A stretch of 64,000 nt of DNA from Nostocales cyanobacterium LEGE 11386 (GCA_015207155.1 JADEXK010000010.1:1-64000), one strand, 5' to 3'; positions 15,960 to 24,784 are shown, numbered from the stretch's first letter. Numbers and translations: made by a program. Notes: a model not told the origin generated them from the sequence alone.

Positions 15960-18821
15960 CTAAAAATTTTTAGCAGCTAATGGCAAAAGTAAACGACTAA
16001 CTACCCGACTATCTGGTAATTGATAAATATGCAATTCTCCGCCTAATTCTTGCATGAGGTTTTGGCAGATGAGCAGATGTAAGCCTGGTGGTTGATCTAA
16101 AAAAGAAAGGGCTAGAACATCCTTGAGTGCATCATGATTTAGTTCTGCCAGTAGTTGTGGTTTAATGACGCCATTATCTGTAATCGATAACTCTAATAAT
16201 TTTTCATCTAAACGGCGACACCAAATATCAATTCTGCCTCCGCCTTGAGAACGGTGACAGGCAAACACTAATAGTTCGTGCAGAATTAATTCAAATTTCA
16301 CAATATCACCAGCGATCGCCATTGAAGAGGGATAGTCTGAGTTAGAGATTCCTTTGAGGAATGAGGAACTGTTGGCTGATTCCTGATCTGCACCCGATTG
16401 TCCCAAACCATGCACACCTACCCACAGCTTATGTTGCTTGAATAAATTTTCTACTCGTTCGAGCGATCGCTTCATTAAACTGGCTATAGGCATAGTTTCC
16501 CAACTCTTATGCAATTGCCACTGTTCCAGTTTCAGCATTCCAGTCATGGAGGCGTTTGTCTGATCTAACTGCCGTAGTAGTAGTTGGTAGCGTGTCTGAG
16601 TAAGTTCATTAGCAGGAATACCCAAATCATGTATTTGACCAAGTAATAGCGCCATTGTTCTTTGGATTTCCTCGAGACGACTATGTTTATACCAATTTAG
16701 TTGGTTTAACCTCTTGGTTGTGGACTTTAAAAGTTGGGTAATTTGCTGTTGACGACGTGACCAAGCTAATTGATTCACCAAAGTTTCTATAGTATTGAGG
16801 CTTTGCTGTGACCATTGACGTTCTCGCCGGTCTGCCATCAATACCACTGCTGTGGGCGGAGAATCAGGATCTGTACGTAATGTCATAATTAAAATTTGAC
16901 CAATTCCTGATCCCGTCAACCATTTTCTAGTTTCTGGTGGTAAATCATCCACATTGACACTTAAGTAATTATCTTGCTTAAGTGCCCACTGAATCAGAGC
17001 TTCAGACTGGATAGAGACTTGTGCATCTGCACTAATCTCAAACCGACTATCGGCAATTACCCCAGGTATAATTTCAGCCCAGGTCTGATCAGATGACCAA
17101 GATAACAGTAATGTTAGAGGACAGTTGAGAACTGATGCGATTTGTTCTAGTGCTGTGCGTTCTAAATGCTTGTCCCTGATTTTTGTTTTTTCGCTCTGGG
17201 CTTGTTCTAATTGTTTAATGCTGGATAAAATCTTTTGCTGCTGCTCGTTATCAGTGTGCAGTTGCCATTGACGAACAATGACACCAACCTGCTGACTGAC
17301 TACCCACAGCAGCTCCTTTGCCAGAGTTGACCAAGTGCGATGAGTTTCATGGGCTATAATCAACAGGGTTTTTGGTGCATGACCTTGAGTGCAGTTACAA
17401 ACTAAGAGCGATCGCACATTATGTTCTAAGAAAAGGGAGCGCCAATGAAAAAATCGCAAATCTTCGTCTAATTTCTCCACTTCTATCGTAGCTTTTGCCG
17501 TCTTTAACAAATGCCTATCTGTTTCTGTGAGTGCATTGAGGGCAAATGTCAAAGGTCGGCGATTATGAGGTTGGCTTTGGTAGAGAATTTGATAATGATT
17601 TTGGTCAGAGTCGTATTGCAATAGTAAAAAGCGGGTAGCACCTAGGCGAGTTAAAACTTTGGCAGCACAGGTACGTAAGGTTTCGTTAAATTCATGCTTT
17701 TGATAAATAGCTTGGGCAACTTGACTAGTTAGCTGGGTATCATCTTGGATTTGTTTGATGGTACTTTCCATGCTGTCAATGGGAGCAACTAAAGATATTA
17801 ACCCAGCAGCACCTTGAACGAAGTTTTTATCTGCTTCAGTCCAGATTCGTGGTTCATTGCCTTCTACTGCCAAAAAACCTAGCAGATCCTTTTGCCAAAT
17901 GATGGGAGCTGCCAACAGCGATCGCACCCGCAAACGTTCTAATAACTTGGCGGTAAAATGTCCTTTTAGGGAACTGCGGGCATCACCAATCCAAACAATT
18001 TCATTCACTGACAAAGCATAATAAAGTTCGCTTAACTCCTGCACAGTCATACCTGCGGCTGGTTGCTGATTGCTAGCGTTACGACCAATATTGGCTAGCT
18101 GATTGCTCATCCGACACCAAAAGTAGCGCCCTTGTCGGTCAAACCAATAAATACTTGTCCGACTAGGGGAGACAAATTGATGGGTTTCTTCTACAACTGC
18201 TTTGAGCCTTTGATCTAAATTATTGAGGGTGCGTAAATTTTCTAGTAATTCTAATAACGGCTCATCTGGGCGTTTGGTTTGCTTTTGCTGCAAATCCATT
18301 TCTTTTTGGTAAAGCATTGCCCCCAGTTCGCCTAAAACCATCATTAGTCGTGCTTTTGCGTCACCTGGCAGTAAATAACCCCACCGTTCTGAACCAAGTA
18401 ACAGCAAGCCTAAAAAACGGTCTTTGTAACGAATTGGCAAAAAAATTGTGCCCTGGATGTTAAATTTTTTGCCAACGTCTTGCCATACTGCGGCACGAAT
18501 TTCGTTGCGTAAATCTACTATACCTAAGGGACTCTGTTCGATGACTACTTGCTCTAATAAATCACCTGGATTGAGCACAACCCGTTGTCGCAAAAAATTA
18601 GTATCTTGATCAGGTGTGATACCGCCTTTGCCAAACAAGGTGTGTTTTAGGCGATCATAAAGAGCAATCCAAATCAGACTGTAGTCAAACTGTTGGTATA
18701 TATAAGCAATCGTGGTTTCAATCAGAACGTCAACATCATTCTCTTCTCTGAGGCTTTGGAGGACGCTTCCCAAGGCAAGGATTTGTTGTTCGGCGGCTAT
18801 AGATTTTTGTGGCTGCCCCAT
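15960..18821 (-). CDS. Multi-GAF sensor protein with a degenerate histidine-kinase-like C-terminus
   Basis: A 953-residue soluble protein. I see four GAF-like domains at about residues 15-160, 190-345, 365-520 and 560-705, then a helical region (about 710-800) and an ATPase-like domain (about 845-950) with LSITDNG (D-box) and GLHLLICQNLMQELGGELHI in the place of the usual GLGLA...GG block. The canonical H-box (SHELRTP) is absent; WYKHSRLEEIQ at the start of the helical region is the only histidine candidate. I see no chromophore-type Cys context, so phytochrome function is not claimed. It may sense small molecules or redox and act as a kinase or as a pseudokinase. Monocistronic by position. 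Confidence 0.75.
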   Translation of the reverse strand: MGQPQKSIAAEQQILALGSVLQSLREENDVDVLIETTIAYIYQQFDYSLIWIALYDRLKHTLFGKGGITPDQDTNFLRQRVVLNPGDLLEQVVIEQSPLGIVDLRNEIRAAVWQDVGKKFNIQGTIFLPIRYKDRFLGLLLLGSERWGYLLPGDAKARLMMVLGELGAMLYQKEMDLQQKQTKRPDEPLLELLENLRTLNNLDQRLKAVVEETHQFVSPSRTSIYWFDRQGRYFWCRMSNQLANIGRNASNQQPAAGMTVQELSELYYALSVNEIVWIGDARSSLKGHFTAKLLERLRVRSLLAAPIIWQKDLLGFLAVEGNEPRIWTEADKNFVQGAAGLISLVAPIDSMESTIKQIQDDTQLTSQVAQAIYQKHEFNETLRTCAAKVLTRLGATRFLLLQYDSDQNHYQILYQSQPHNRRPLTFALNALTETDRHLLKTAKATIEVEKLDEDLRFFHWRSLFLEHNVRSLLVCNCTQGHAPKTLLIIAHETHRTWSTLAKELLWVVSQQVGVIVRQWQLHTDNEQQQKILSSIKQLEQAQSEKTKIRDKHLERTALEQIASVLNCPLTLLLSWSSDQTWAEIIPGVIADSRFEISADAQVSIQSEALIQWALKQDNYLSVNVDDLPPETRKWLTGSGIGQILIMTLRTDPDSPPTAVVLMADRRERQWSQQSLNTIETLVNQLAWSRRQQQITQLLKSTTKRLNQLNWYKHSRLEEIQRTMALLLGQIHDLGIPANELTQTRYQLLLRQLDQTNASMTGMLKLEQWQLHKSWETMPIASLMKRSLERVENLFKQHKLWVGVHGLGQSGADQESANSSSFLKGISNSDYPSSMAIAGDIVKFELILHELLVFACHRSQGGGRIDIWCRRLDEKLLELSITDNGVIKPQLLAELNHDALKDVLALSFLDQPPGLHLLICQNLMQELGGELHIYQLPDSRVVSRLLLPLAAKNF

Positions 18822-18950
18822 CTGAATTATTGGTCAACATAACTTGTAATATATAAGATGCCCAGAAAAGCGCCTTGACTTATATCGCTAAGGATGTTTG
18901 CTGAAAATTCTGGGTATATATGGCAGAGGACAGGGTATGGGGAACAAGGA

Positions 18951-18993
18951 AAATAATGATTAGTTTATGTCCTCAGCTATGTGGCAGCTGATA
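18951..18993. repeat. Dispersed repeat, copy A (upstream of pyrD)
   Basis: Bases 18956-18990 read ATGATTAGTTTATGTCCTCA then GCTATGTGGCAGCTG. Closely matching stretches occur at about 20180-20210 and 41394-41430. The copy includes the GTG at 18981, which argues that this GTG is not the pyrD start. Confidence 0.6.
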
Positions 18994-18998
18994 TAAAT

Positions 18999-20159
18999 AT
19001 GGATATTTATCAATTTGTAATTCGTCCACTGTTGTTCAATCTGGTAAAAACAGATCCAGAATGGCTACATCAGCAGACGATTCGTAGTTTAAGTTGGCTG
19101 TCGTCAACTAGCAACCCTACTGCTCGTTTGGTAAATCAACGTTTACAGCAGTCCTTATGCCTCCATGATTCGCGCCTTGCACAAACTTTGTTTGGGCTAG
19201 ATTTTCCCAATCCTGTGGGGTTAGCAGCAGGTTTTGATAAAGATGGCGTTGCCGCTAACATTTGGTCTAGCCTGGGGTTTGGCTTTGCGGAATTAGGAAC
19301 TGTGACGTTTTTGGCACAGCCAGGAAACCCTCGTCCCCGTTTATTTCGCTTGCCATTAGATCAAGCTGCCCTTAACCGCATGGGTTTTAATAATAGTGGT
19401 GCAGCCGCAATGGCAACAAGGTTGTTACAAAGTAAACAAGAATTAGCTTGGTCAATACCCATAGGTATCAATTTGGGTAAGTCTAAGGTGACACCCCTAG
19501 AAGACGCTGCCGCAGATTATCTTAATAGTTTTCGCTTACTCAAGGATTTGGGCGACTATTTTGTGGTTAATGTCTCTTCTCCTAATACTCCGGGGTTGCG
19601 ATCGCTCCAAGATGCTTCTATGCTTGGTGCCATCTTGGATTTATTACAACAAGAAAATAACTCACAAAAACCAATTTTTGTCAAGATAGCACCTGACTTG
19701 GAATGGGAAGCGCTCGCTGACATTATTGCTTTAGCCAAAACCTACCACCTAGCAGGAATTATTGCTACTAACACCACTATCCGCCGCGATGGATTGAAAA
19801 CTCAAGTAATTGCTCAAACTGGCAAATCACCCCAGGAAGAAGCTGGCGGCATTAGCGGTGAGCCATTACGCGATCGCTCGACGGAAGTAATAAAGTTTAT
19901 TTGGCAGCAAACCCAAGGAAAAATCCCCATCATTGGTGTAGGCGGCATTTTTTCTCCGGAAGACGCTTGGGAAAAAATTACTGCTGGTGCTAGCTTAATC
20001 CAGGTGTATACAGGCTGGATTTACGAAGGACCAATGATGGTGCGGCGGATTTTGGGGGGTTTGCTTTGGCAACTAGAAAAACACGGGCTAAATTCCATTG
20101 CTGAAGCTGTGGGTTTAGAAAGCAGGGGACAAGAGACATGTGACAAGGGACAGATTTGA
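18999..20159 (+). CDS. pyrD: Dihydroorotate dehydrogenase (quinone), class 2
   Basis: Catalyses dihydroorotate to orotate with quinone as acceptor, the fourth step of pyrimidine synthesis, at the inner face of the membrane. Class 2 features are visible: the N-terminal amphipathic membrane-binding helices (about residues 1-40), [27 protein letters not shown], the catalytic-serine motif [14 protein letters not shown] and the FMN loop [20 protein letters not shown] choose ATG 18999 ([10 protein letters not shown]) because the GTG at 18981 lies in a dispersed repeat. The last 15 or so residues, [13 protein letters not shown], derive from repeat-like DNA and look like a late extension of the reading frame. 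Confidence 0.93.
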   Translation: MDIYQFVIRPLLFNLVKTDPEWLHQQTIRSLSWLSSTSNPTARLVNQRLQQSLCLHDSRLAQTLFGLDFPNPVGLAAGFDKDGVAANIWSSLGFGFAELGTVTFLAQPGNPRPRLFRLPLDQAALNRMGFNNSGAAAMATRLLQSKQELAWSIPIGINLGKSKVTPLEDAAADYLNSFRLLKDLGDYFVVNVSSPNTPGLRSLQDASMLGAILDLLQQENNSQKPIFVKIAPDLEWEALADIIALAKTYHLAGIIATNTTIRRDGLKTQVIAQTGKSPQEEAGGISGEPLRDRSTEVIKFIWQQTQGKIPIIGVGGIFSPEDAWEKITAGASLIQVYTGWIYEGPMMVRRILGGLLWQLEKHGLNSIAEAVGLESRGQETCDKGQI

Positions 20160-20212
20160 AAATCTCTTGGTGTCCGGGTTTGATGATTAGTTGATGTCCT
20201 CAGCTATTCAGC
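20155..20212. repeat. Dispersed repeat, copy B (downstream of pyrD)
   Basis: TTGAAAATCTCTTGGTGTCC GGGTTTGATGATTAGTTGATGTCCTCAGCT begins at the pyrD stop. It matches copy C at 41367-41430 over nearly its whole length and copy A at 18956-18990 over the second half. Confidence 0.65.
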
Positions 20213-20942
20213 TTTTGCCTTCTTCTTCCAGTGGAAAAAACTCCTTAGTTTTTTCCGAGTAAGTCCAAGCAATACCATCCGGGTCTTTGCTACGACTCCA
20301 TTCTGGAAACTCTGGATCGTTGCGCCGTTTATACACTGTGCTGGAATAAACATTTAGCCGCTTGGCAAGTTCTGATTGGATCAGCGAGCCAAAAACTAAC
20401 TGCTGTTCTAGCGATCGCTTAACTTCTTGATGAGTTGTGGGTGGTATTACTTCAGTTTCCGGTTCTTCCTCCAGTAATTTTGACTGTGGTGGTGCTAGGA
20501 GCGATCGCGCAGTTTTGGTAACTGGTTGAGCAGGAAGTTCTTTAACTGGTTCACTACTGTCAAGTATGCTGCCAAGAATACTGGCAGTGATAAAGTAATA
20601 AACCTCACCTCCCTCTTGGGCGTTCACGATACTAGCACCAAATTCACTAGCTTTAGTATCTAAATAGCGTTTTGCCGTTGTCCCAGAAAAATTACCCCTA
20701 ATTGCCAAGTCCATTGGCGTAATTTTGCCCTGGTTTTCCCGAATCATCTGATGGAAAACCGGGTTAACTTGCTGACACCACTGTTGCCATTGATATTGCT
20801 GCCAAACATTAAAACCAATGACCAGCATAATGACTGCCAGCAAAATTCTCCAGGTGGCAACTAGGAAAATAATCAAAAACGAGATTGGCAAAAGTAGAAC
20901 GAGAAAACCTTTCCCGTTGCTTTCTATTAATTTTTCACTCAT
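20208..20942 (-). CDS. Conserved hypothetical membrane-anchored protein
   Basis: Started at the ATG at 20942 (MSEKLIESNGKGFLVLLLPI), giving 244 residues; the longer frame to 20957 adds only five residues. Two adjacent hydrophobic segments at about residues 13-50 anchor it. A region follows that reads like a small winged-helix or helix-turn-helix (ITPMDLAIRGNFSGTTAKRY, LDTKASEFGA), and a second such region near the C-terminus (LAKRLNVYSSTVYKRRNDPE). The second looks like a recognition helix, so a membrane-tethered DNA-binding protein is possible. I know no characterised homologue. It converges on pyrD. Confidence 0.65.
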   Translation of the reverse strand: MSEKLIESNGKGFLVLLLPISFLIIFLVATWRILLAVIMLVIGFNVWQQYQWQQWCQQVNPVFHQMIRENQGKITPMDLAIRGNFSGTTAKRYLDTKASEFGASIVNAQEGGEVYYFITASILGSILDSSEPVKELPAQPVTKTARSLLAPPQSKLLEEEPETEVIPPTTHQEVKRSLEQQLVFGSLIQSELAKRLNVYSSTVYKRRNDPEFPEWSRSKDPDGIAWTYSEKTKEFFPLEEEGKS

Positions 20943-21125
20943 GCCGATTCTTGCCAATTGGATTTTGGGAAAATAATACTATCATATTGGCAAAAATTGA
21001 GACATTTTTTTGTATCGTTTGGCAAAGTTGCCGCAAATTTGCCAAGGGTATGGGATGAGGGAGATGGGGGGCAGAGGTGAAAGAACTTATATTATTACTC
21101 TCCCCTGCTCCCCATTCCCCAAAAC

Positions 21126-22160
21126 CTATGCTTGCAGCTGGCAAAGCAACAAACCAAACCACTGATTGGGATCAGTCCACACATGGAGTGGTACTAAGCC
21201 CCATGTAGTTAATTGCTTTTGAATAGTGTCGAGGTCAAATTTGCGGGAAATTTCCGTGAGGATAGTTTCCCCTACAGCAAAATTAACACTCAACTTGAGT
21301 GCGCGTAATTCTACAGTTTGCGATCGCAAACTGCGTAAATGCATCTCTATTTGATTTTCAGTTTCGTTATAAAACGCCCAGTGTTCAAACTGGGTTGTGT
21401 CAAAATTGCCCTCAAATCGTTGATTCAAATGCTCTAAGATATTCAGGTTAAACGCTGCCGTTACTCCTTGGCGATCGTTATAAGCTGGTTCCAAAATATG
21501 TTTTGGCTTTTGTAAGTCTATCCCCAATAGAAAATACTCACCTACTTGCAGAGCATTTGTGATTTGAGAAAAGAAGATATCACACTCTTGGGGCTTAAGA
21601 TTACCTAAAGTGCTGCCAATAAAACCAATCATCCTACTGGGTAATTGTGTTGGCAAAAGTTGTGTAAGAGCCAATTCATAGGTTCCTGCAAGTGCGTGAA
21701 CTTGCAAAGAGGGATAATCTACTAATAGCTGTCTGGCACTACTTTCCAATATTCCTGCACTCACATCAATCGGTAAATACCGCAGGGGGTAGCCTAGCTG
21801 CTGGTAAGCATCTAGTAGAATCCTGGTTTTGGTAGAGCTGCCACTACCAAGTTCTACCAGTTCACAAGCACCAGTTATCTTGGCGATTTCACCAGCAAAT
21901 TGCTGTAAAATCGCCATTTCGGTGCGTGTCAGGTAATATTCTGGTAATTCACAGATTTGCTCAAATAGCTCAGAGCCACGATCATCATAAAAGTAAGCAG
22001 GTGGTAGGGTTTTGGGCGTTTGAGTTAATCCCTTAATCACATCACTTCCCGCATTAGATTTAACTATTCGGGTTGTTGGTACTAAACGCTGTATTTGCAA
22101 GCGTTCTTCAATGCTTTTTTGGGAAATAACCTTGCTGCTAGCAGCTTTAGATAATGACAT
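21126..22160 (-). CDS. egtD: L-histidine N-alpha-methyltransferase EgtD
   Basis: SAM-dependent enzyme that trimethylates histidine to hercynine, the first step of ergothioneine synthesis. The 344 residues have the family layout: LTQTPKTLPPAYFYDDRGSE, LFEQICELPEYYLTRTEMAI, the SAM site ELGSGSSTKTRILLDA, and GFIGSTLGNL. Length is normal. It is in the same direction as egtC-egtB, but a 427-bp spacer filled by two small mobile repeats separates it from egtB, so its transcription may be partly independent. Start ATG at 22160, preceded by a CCTCCGG on the plus strand (ribosome binding site GGAGG at about 22165). Confidence 0.95.
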   Translation of the reverse strand: MSLSKAASSKVISQKSIEERLQIQRLVPTTRIVKSNAGSDVIKGLTQTPKTLPPAYFYDDRGSELFEQICELPEYYLTRTEMAILQQFAGEIAKITGACELVELGSGSSTKTRILLDAYQQLGYPLRYLPIDVSAGILESSARQLLVDYPSLQVHALAGTYELALTQLLPTQLPSRMIGFIGSTLGNLKPQECDIFFSQITNALQVGEYFLLGIDLQKPKHILEPAYNDRQGVTAAFNLNILEHLNQRFEGNFDTTQFEHWAFYNETENQIEMHLRSLRSQTVELRALKLSVNFAVGETILTEISRKFDLDTIQKQLTTWGLVPLHVWTDPNQWFGLLLCQLQA

Positions 22161-22188
22161 TCAACCTCCGGATATGTGACGTAATACC

Positions 22189-22341
22189 ACGTGAATTCGA
22201 TGAACCTCACCCCAACCCCTCTCCGTGTCGGAGAGGGGCAAAAATCTCCCTAGTTTTGAACTAAAAATCAAGGTTTCAAAGCCTCTCTCCTGGTAGGGGA
22301 GAGGTTTGGAGAGGGGTTTTTGATAGTTGTCGAACTCACGT
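22189..22341. mobile_element. MITE copy 1 (153 bp) with 12-bp terminal inverted repeats and 7-bp TSD
   Basis: The ends are ACGTGAATTCGA (22189) and TCGAACTCACGT (22341), inverted repeats with one mismatch. The element is flanked by the direct repeat TAATACC at 22182-22188 and 22342-22348. Its interior is rich in inverted CCCCTCTCC/GGAGAGGGG blocks and has no coding capacity. A second copy with its own, different 7-bp duplication lies at 49310-49507. It lies in the egtD-egtB spacer. Confidence 0.85.
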
Positions 22342-22343
22342 TA

Positions 22344-22441
22344 ATACCAATTCGTAATTCTTAATTCGTAATTAAGCGGTTTCAGACTTTATCTGGGTTT
22401 CCAGGGAGAGCATCTGTAGCCTTCTGTTAACGAATTGGTAT
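22344..22441. mobile_element. Second small inverted-repeat element (98 bp)
   Basis: The ends are ATACCAATTCGT (22344-22355) and ACGAATTGGTAT (22430-22441), a perfect 12-bp terminal inverted repeat. There is no coding capacity. Its first five bases overlap the right-hand target duplication of MITE copy 1, so copy 1 appears to have inserted at the end of this older element. I see no second copy in this window. Confidence 0.65.
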
Positions 22442-22587
22442 GGTAGGTTCCTTTTAAGGGCAAACCTTCACCCCAGCCAGTGAAACACATAGCTATAGCC
22501 CATAACATCACGCTTAAGCCAGATTAATCAAGGTTTATAGCCACATTAGGCATTTTCTTCCTAAAACTGTTGCTGACTAAAAAATAC

Positions 22588-23850
22588 TCAGCAATCAGCA
22601 CTTGAAAAGGCACAGCGAAACCCAGCGAAAATTTGGCGCACGCTGGGATAATACCAGTTACGAAAACTAGCACGTATTCCCCCAGAAAGAGTTGCCCAAC
22701 TACCACCTTTTAAAACGCGGTGCTGGTGGTCAAAATAAACCTGTGAGTAGCCTATGTAAGGGTAACTTTGAAAACCGTCATAGCCATCAAACCAAGAATC
22801 TGTCCATTCCCAGACATTTCCTAAAGTGTCGTATAAGCCATAGGCACTTTGTCCACTTGGGTAAGCATCTACTGGCGTTGTCTGACCAATAAAGCGATCG
22901 CAGTTACAATTTTTAGGTGTTGGTTCTTCATTTCCCCAAGGATAGGTGCGACGACAATTAGCTTTGGCATCCCAACTAACGGCTTTTTCCCACTCGGCTT
23001 CTGTTGGTAGCCGCTTACCAACAAACCGTGAGTAAGCCTCTGCTTCATACCAACTCACACCACAAACTGGATGATCATCCCAATGGTGATGACTACACCA
23101 GTAAAGTGGTTGTATCACCTGCTTTGTTTGTCGCCATTGCCACCCAACTTCTGACCACCAGTGAGGATTTTGGTAGCCTCCAGCCTCAATAAATGCTCGA
23201 TACTGCCCACAAGTTACAGGGTAGCGATCAATCCAGTAAGCATCTAAATATACTTTGTGTGCAGGTCGCTCGTTATCTAGAGCATCAATGGAATTGTTAC
23301 CTTGCTCAAATTCACCTGCTGGAATTAGAACCATTTCTGTTGGCATACTAAGTGAGGAAAAATCACTAATTCCTCTCTTTGTCGCCTGATCTCCCTGTTG
23401 CCGCTTGACTAATTCCCACACGAAGCTAATAATTTCGCAGTGTTGTCCTTCGTGCTGAATCAAAAAATGCCAAAGACGTTCTTGCTCGTCAATATCAACT
23501 ACTTCTAGGTTTTCCAGGACTTTTTTTCTCACTGTGTCCAGGTAATAAAGAATTTCCTCTCGGTTTGGTAACAGCACACGTTTTGACTTTGGCAAACCAT
23601 CAGCTGCAAATAGCTGGCGATATTGGGGGAACAAACACGGCAAACCCGCACTATGTTCTAGCAACCATAAAGACTCAGTATAGGCAATATGCCCTAGATG
23701 CCAGCCAATGGGACTAAATTCAGGATGAGGCTGACTCCGAAATGTAGCTTCATCTATAGCATCGAACAACTCTAGGGTTTTCCGGCGACATTCACGTAAA
23801 GCGTAATAAATAGCCTCTTTGGCACTAGATTGGTTTAATTTGGATATCAC
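22588..23850 (-). CDS. egtB: Ergothioneine biosynthesis sulfoxide synthase EgtB
   Basis: Non-haem iron enzyme that joins hercynine to a cysteine-containing thiol with O2. The N-terminal DinB-like domain has the iron-ligand pattern: His in GWHLGH and the HX3HXE motif HEGQHCE. The C-terminal FGE-sulfatase domain reads AEFEQGNNSIDALDNERPAH, RLPTEAEWEKA, GNVWEWTDSWF and ends AGFRCAFSS. The frame is open to 23925, but I start at GTG 23850 (VISKLNQSSAKEAIYYALRE) because it overlaps the egtC stop by 26 bp in a typical coupled arrangement. Whether it uses cysteine or gamma-glutamylcysteine cannot be read from sequence alone; the neighbouring egtC favours gamma-glutamylcysteine. Confidence 0.93.
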   Translation of the reverse strand: MISKLNQSSAKEAIYYALRECRRKTLELFDAIDEATFRSQPHPEFSPIGWHLGHIAYTESLWLLEHSAGLPCLFPQYRQLFAADGLPKSKRVLLPNREEILYYLDTVRKKVLENLEVVDIDEQERLWHFLIQHEGQHCEIISFVWELVKRQQGDQATKRGISDFSSLSMPTEMVLIPAGEFEQGNNSIDALDNERPAHKVYLDAYWIDRYPVTCGQYRAFIEAGGYQNPHWWSEVGWQWRQTKQVIQPLYWCSHHHWDDHPVCGVSWYEAEAYSRFVGKRLPTEAEWEKAVSWDAKANCRRTYPWGNEEPTPKNCNCDRFIGQTTPVDAYPSGQSAYGLYDTLGNVWEWTDSWFDGYDGFQSYPYIGYSQVYFDHQHRVLKGGSWATLSGGIRASFRNWYYPSVRQIFAGFRCAFSSADC

Positions 23851-24613
23851 AGTCTTCTCCCACACTGATAATGCTATTTTCTGGACAAGCACTCCAATTA
23901 CCAGTAAATAGCGGTTCAGAGGCAATGATTACAGATTTGGGGAAATTTAGATCATCCTTGAGCCAATACAGCGATGGAGCAGGTGATTTGGTGGCAAAGC
24001 GGGAAGCAATCAGACGATTTCCGTCACTGAAGACTATGTTGGCTGAAGCTTGTACTTGATAGCGTTTTGCCATCTCTAATAAAGTTACTAATGTATTGCG
24101 TAAAGCATATTCCGGGGGTCGATGTTTATTGATTTGGTACTGAGAAAGTAACAGCGCAAAGATATGTTCAGAATCAGTACTACCATTGATTCTTTCGTAA
24201 AAATCATGAGTTAAAACACTGCGAATTTTTCTGTGTAATGTTTTGCGAAAATTCTCAATGTATCCATTATGAATGAATAACTGTTGTTGATAGTTAAACG
24301 GCTGACAATTGGCAAAATCCAAAGCTTGCCCTGGTGTAGCACTACGCACATAAGCTAGTACACACTTAGACTCAACGTAACGGCTAAGACTGGGCAAATT
24401 TACGTCATTCCAAATAGGTAAAGTATTTTTATAAGTATAAGGTTCAGTATCTTTTTGGCTATGGTACCAACCGACTCCAAAGCCATCTGCATTGACGACT
24501 CCAGAAGTCATTTCACGGGGTTGGTAACTTTGAACTATCAAAGAATGTTCCGGTTTATATAAAAGTCGTTCTAGAGAAACAGGTAAACCAAAATAGGCAA
24601 GTAAACGGCACAT
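23825..24613 (-). CDS. egtC: Class II glutamine amidotransferase EgtC
   Basis: Ntn-type hydrolase that removes the gamma-glutamyl group from the EgtB product, gamma-glutamyl-hercynylcysteine sulfoxide. Cys2 (MCRLLAYFG) is the nucleophile after Met removal. Further conserved pieces are NADGFGVGWY, YVRSATPG, NCQPFNY and FIHNGYIENF. The 262-residue length fits. It is the first gene of the egt unit; its 3' end overlaps egtB. No egtA (glutamate-cysteine ligase) or egtE (lyase) lies nearby. Confidence 0.92.
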   Translation of the reverse strand: MCRLLAYFGLPVSLERLLYKPEHSLIVQSYQPREMTSGVVNADGFGVGWYHSQKDTEPYTYKNTLPIWNDVNLPSLSRYVESKCVLAYVRSATPGQALDFANCQPFNYQQQLFIHNGYIENFRKTLHRKIRSVLTHDFYERINGSTDSEHIFALLLSQYQINKHRPPEYALRNTLVTLLEMAKRYQVQASANIVFSDGNRLIASRFATKSPAPSLYWLKDDLNFPKSVIIASEPLFTGNWSACPENSIISVGEDCDIQIKPI

Positions 24614-24784
24614 AGGGAGTAGGGAGTAGTCTTGATATTTGGGTTGTATGAGCAGTTTATCCCTGACTCAAAAGTGTTTCCTTCCTGTAAAGCCCTGCCG
24701 GGCATAGCTGCGCTTAGAGCGGTAGCGGGGCGTTTAGCCCGTGTTGAGAAAAAATACTAGTCATCACTCCTCATTCGCCAGTCG
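24614..24784. repeat. Intergenic spacer with repeat-like sequence
   Basis: Holds AGGGAGTAGGGAGTAG next to the egtC start, and a GC-rich segment at about 24690-24745 (GCCCTGCCGGGC, GGTAGCGGGGCGTTTAGCCC) resembling dispersed cyanobacterial repeats. The spacer should also hold the egtC promoter. No gene is supported. Confidence 0.4.

Noticed and set aside
15782..15973. 63-codon plus-strand frame between the DUF2256 gene and the GAF protein gene
   Set aside because: Its 3' half is the multicopy palindrome at 15910-15942, and the product has no family resemblance. It lies in repeat DNA, so I treat it as by-product.
22182..22441. CRISPR-like repeat structure in the egt spacer
   Set aside because: The repeats are inverted, single-copy at this site, and not separated by uniform spacers; they fit MITEs with target duplications.
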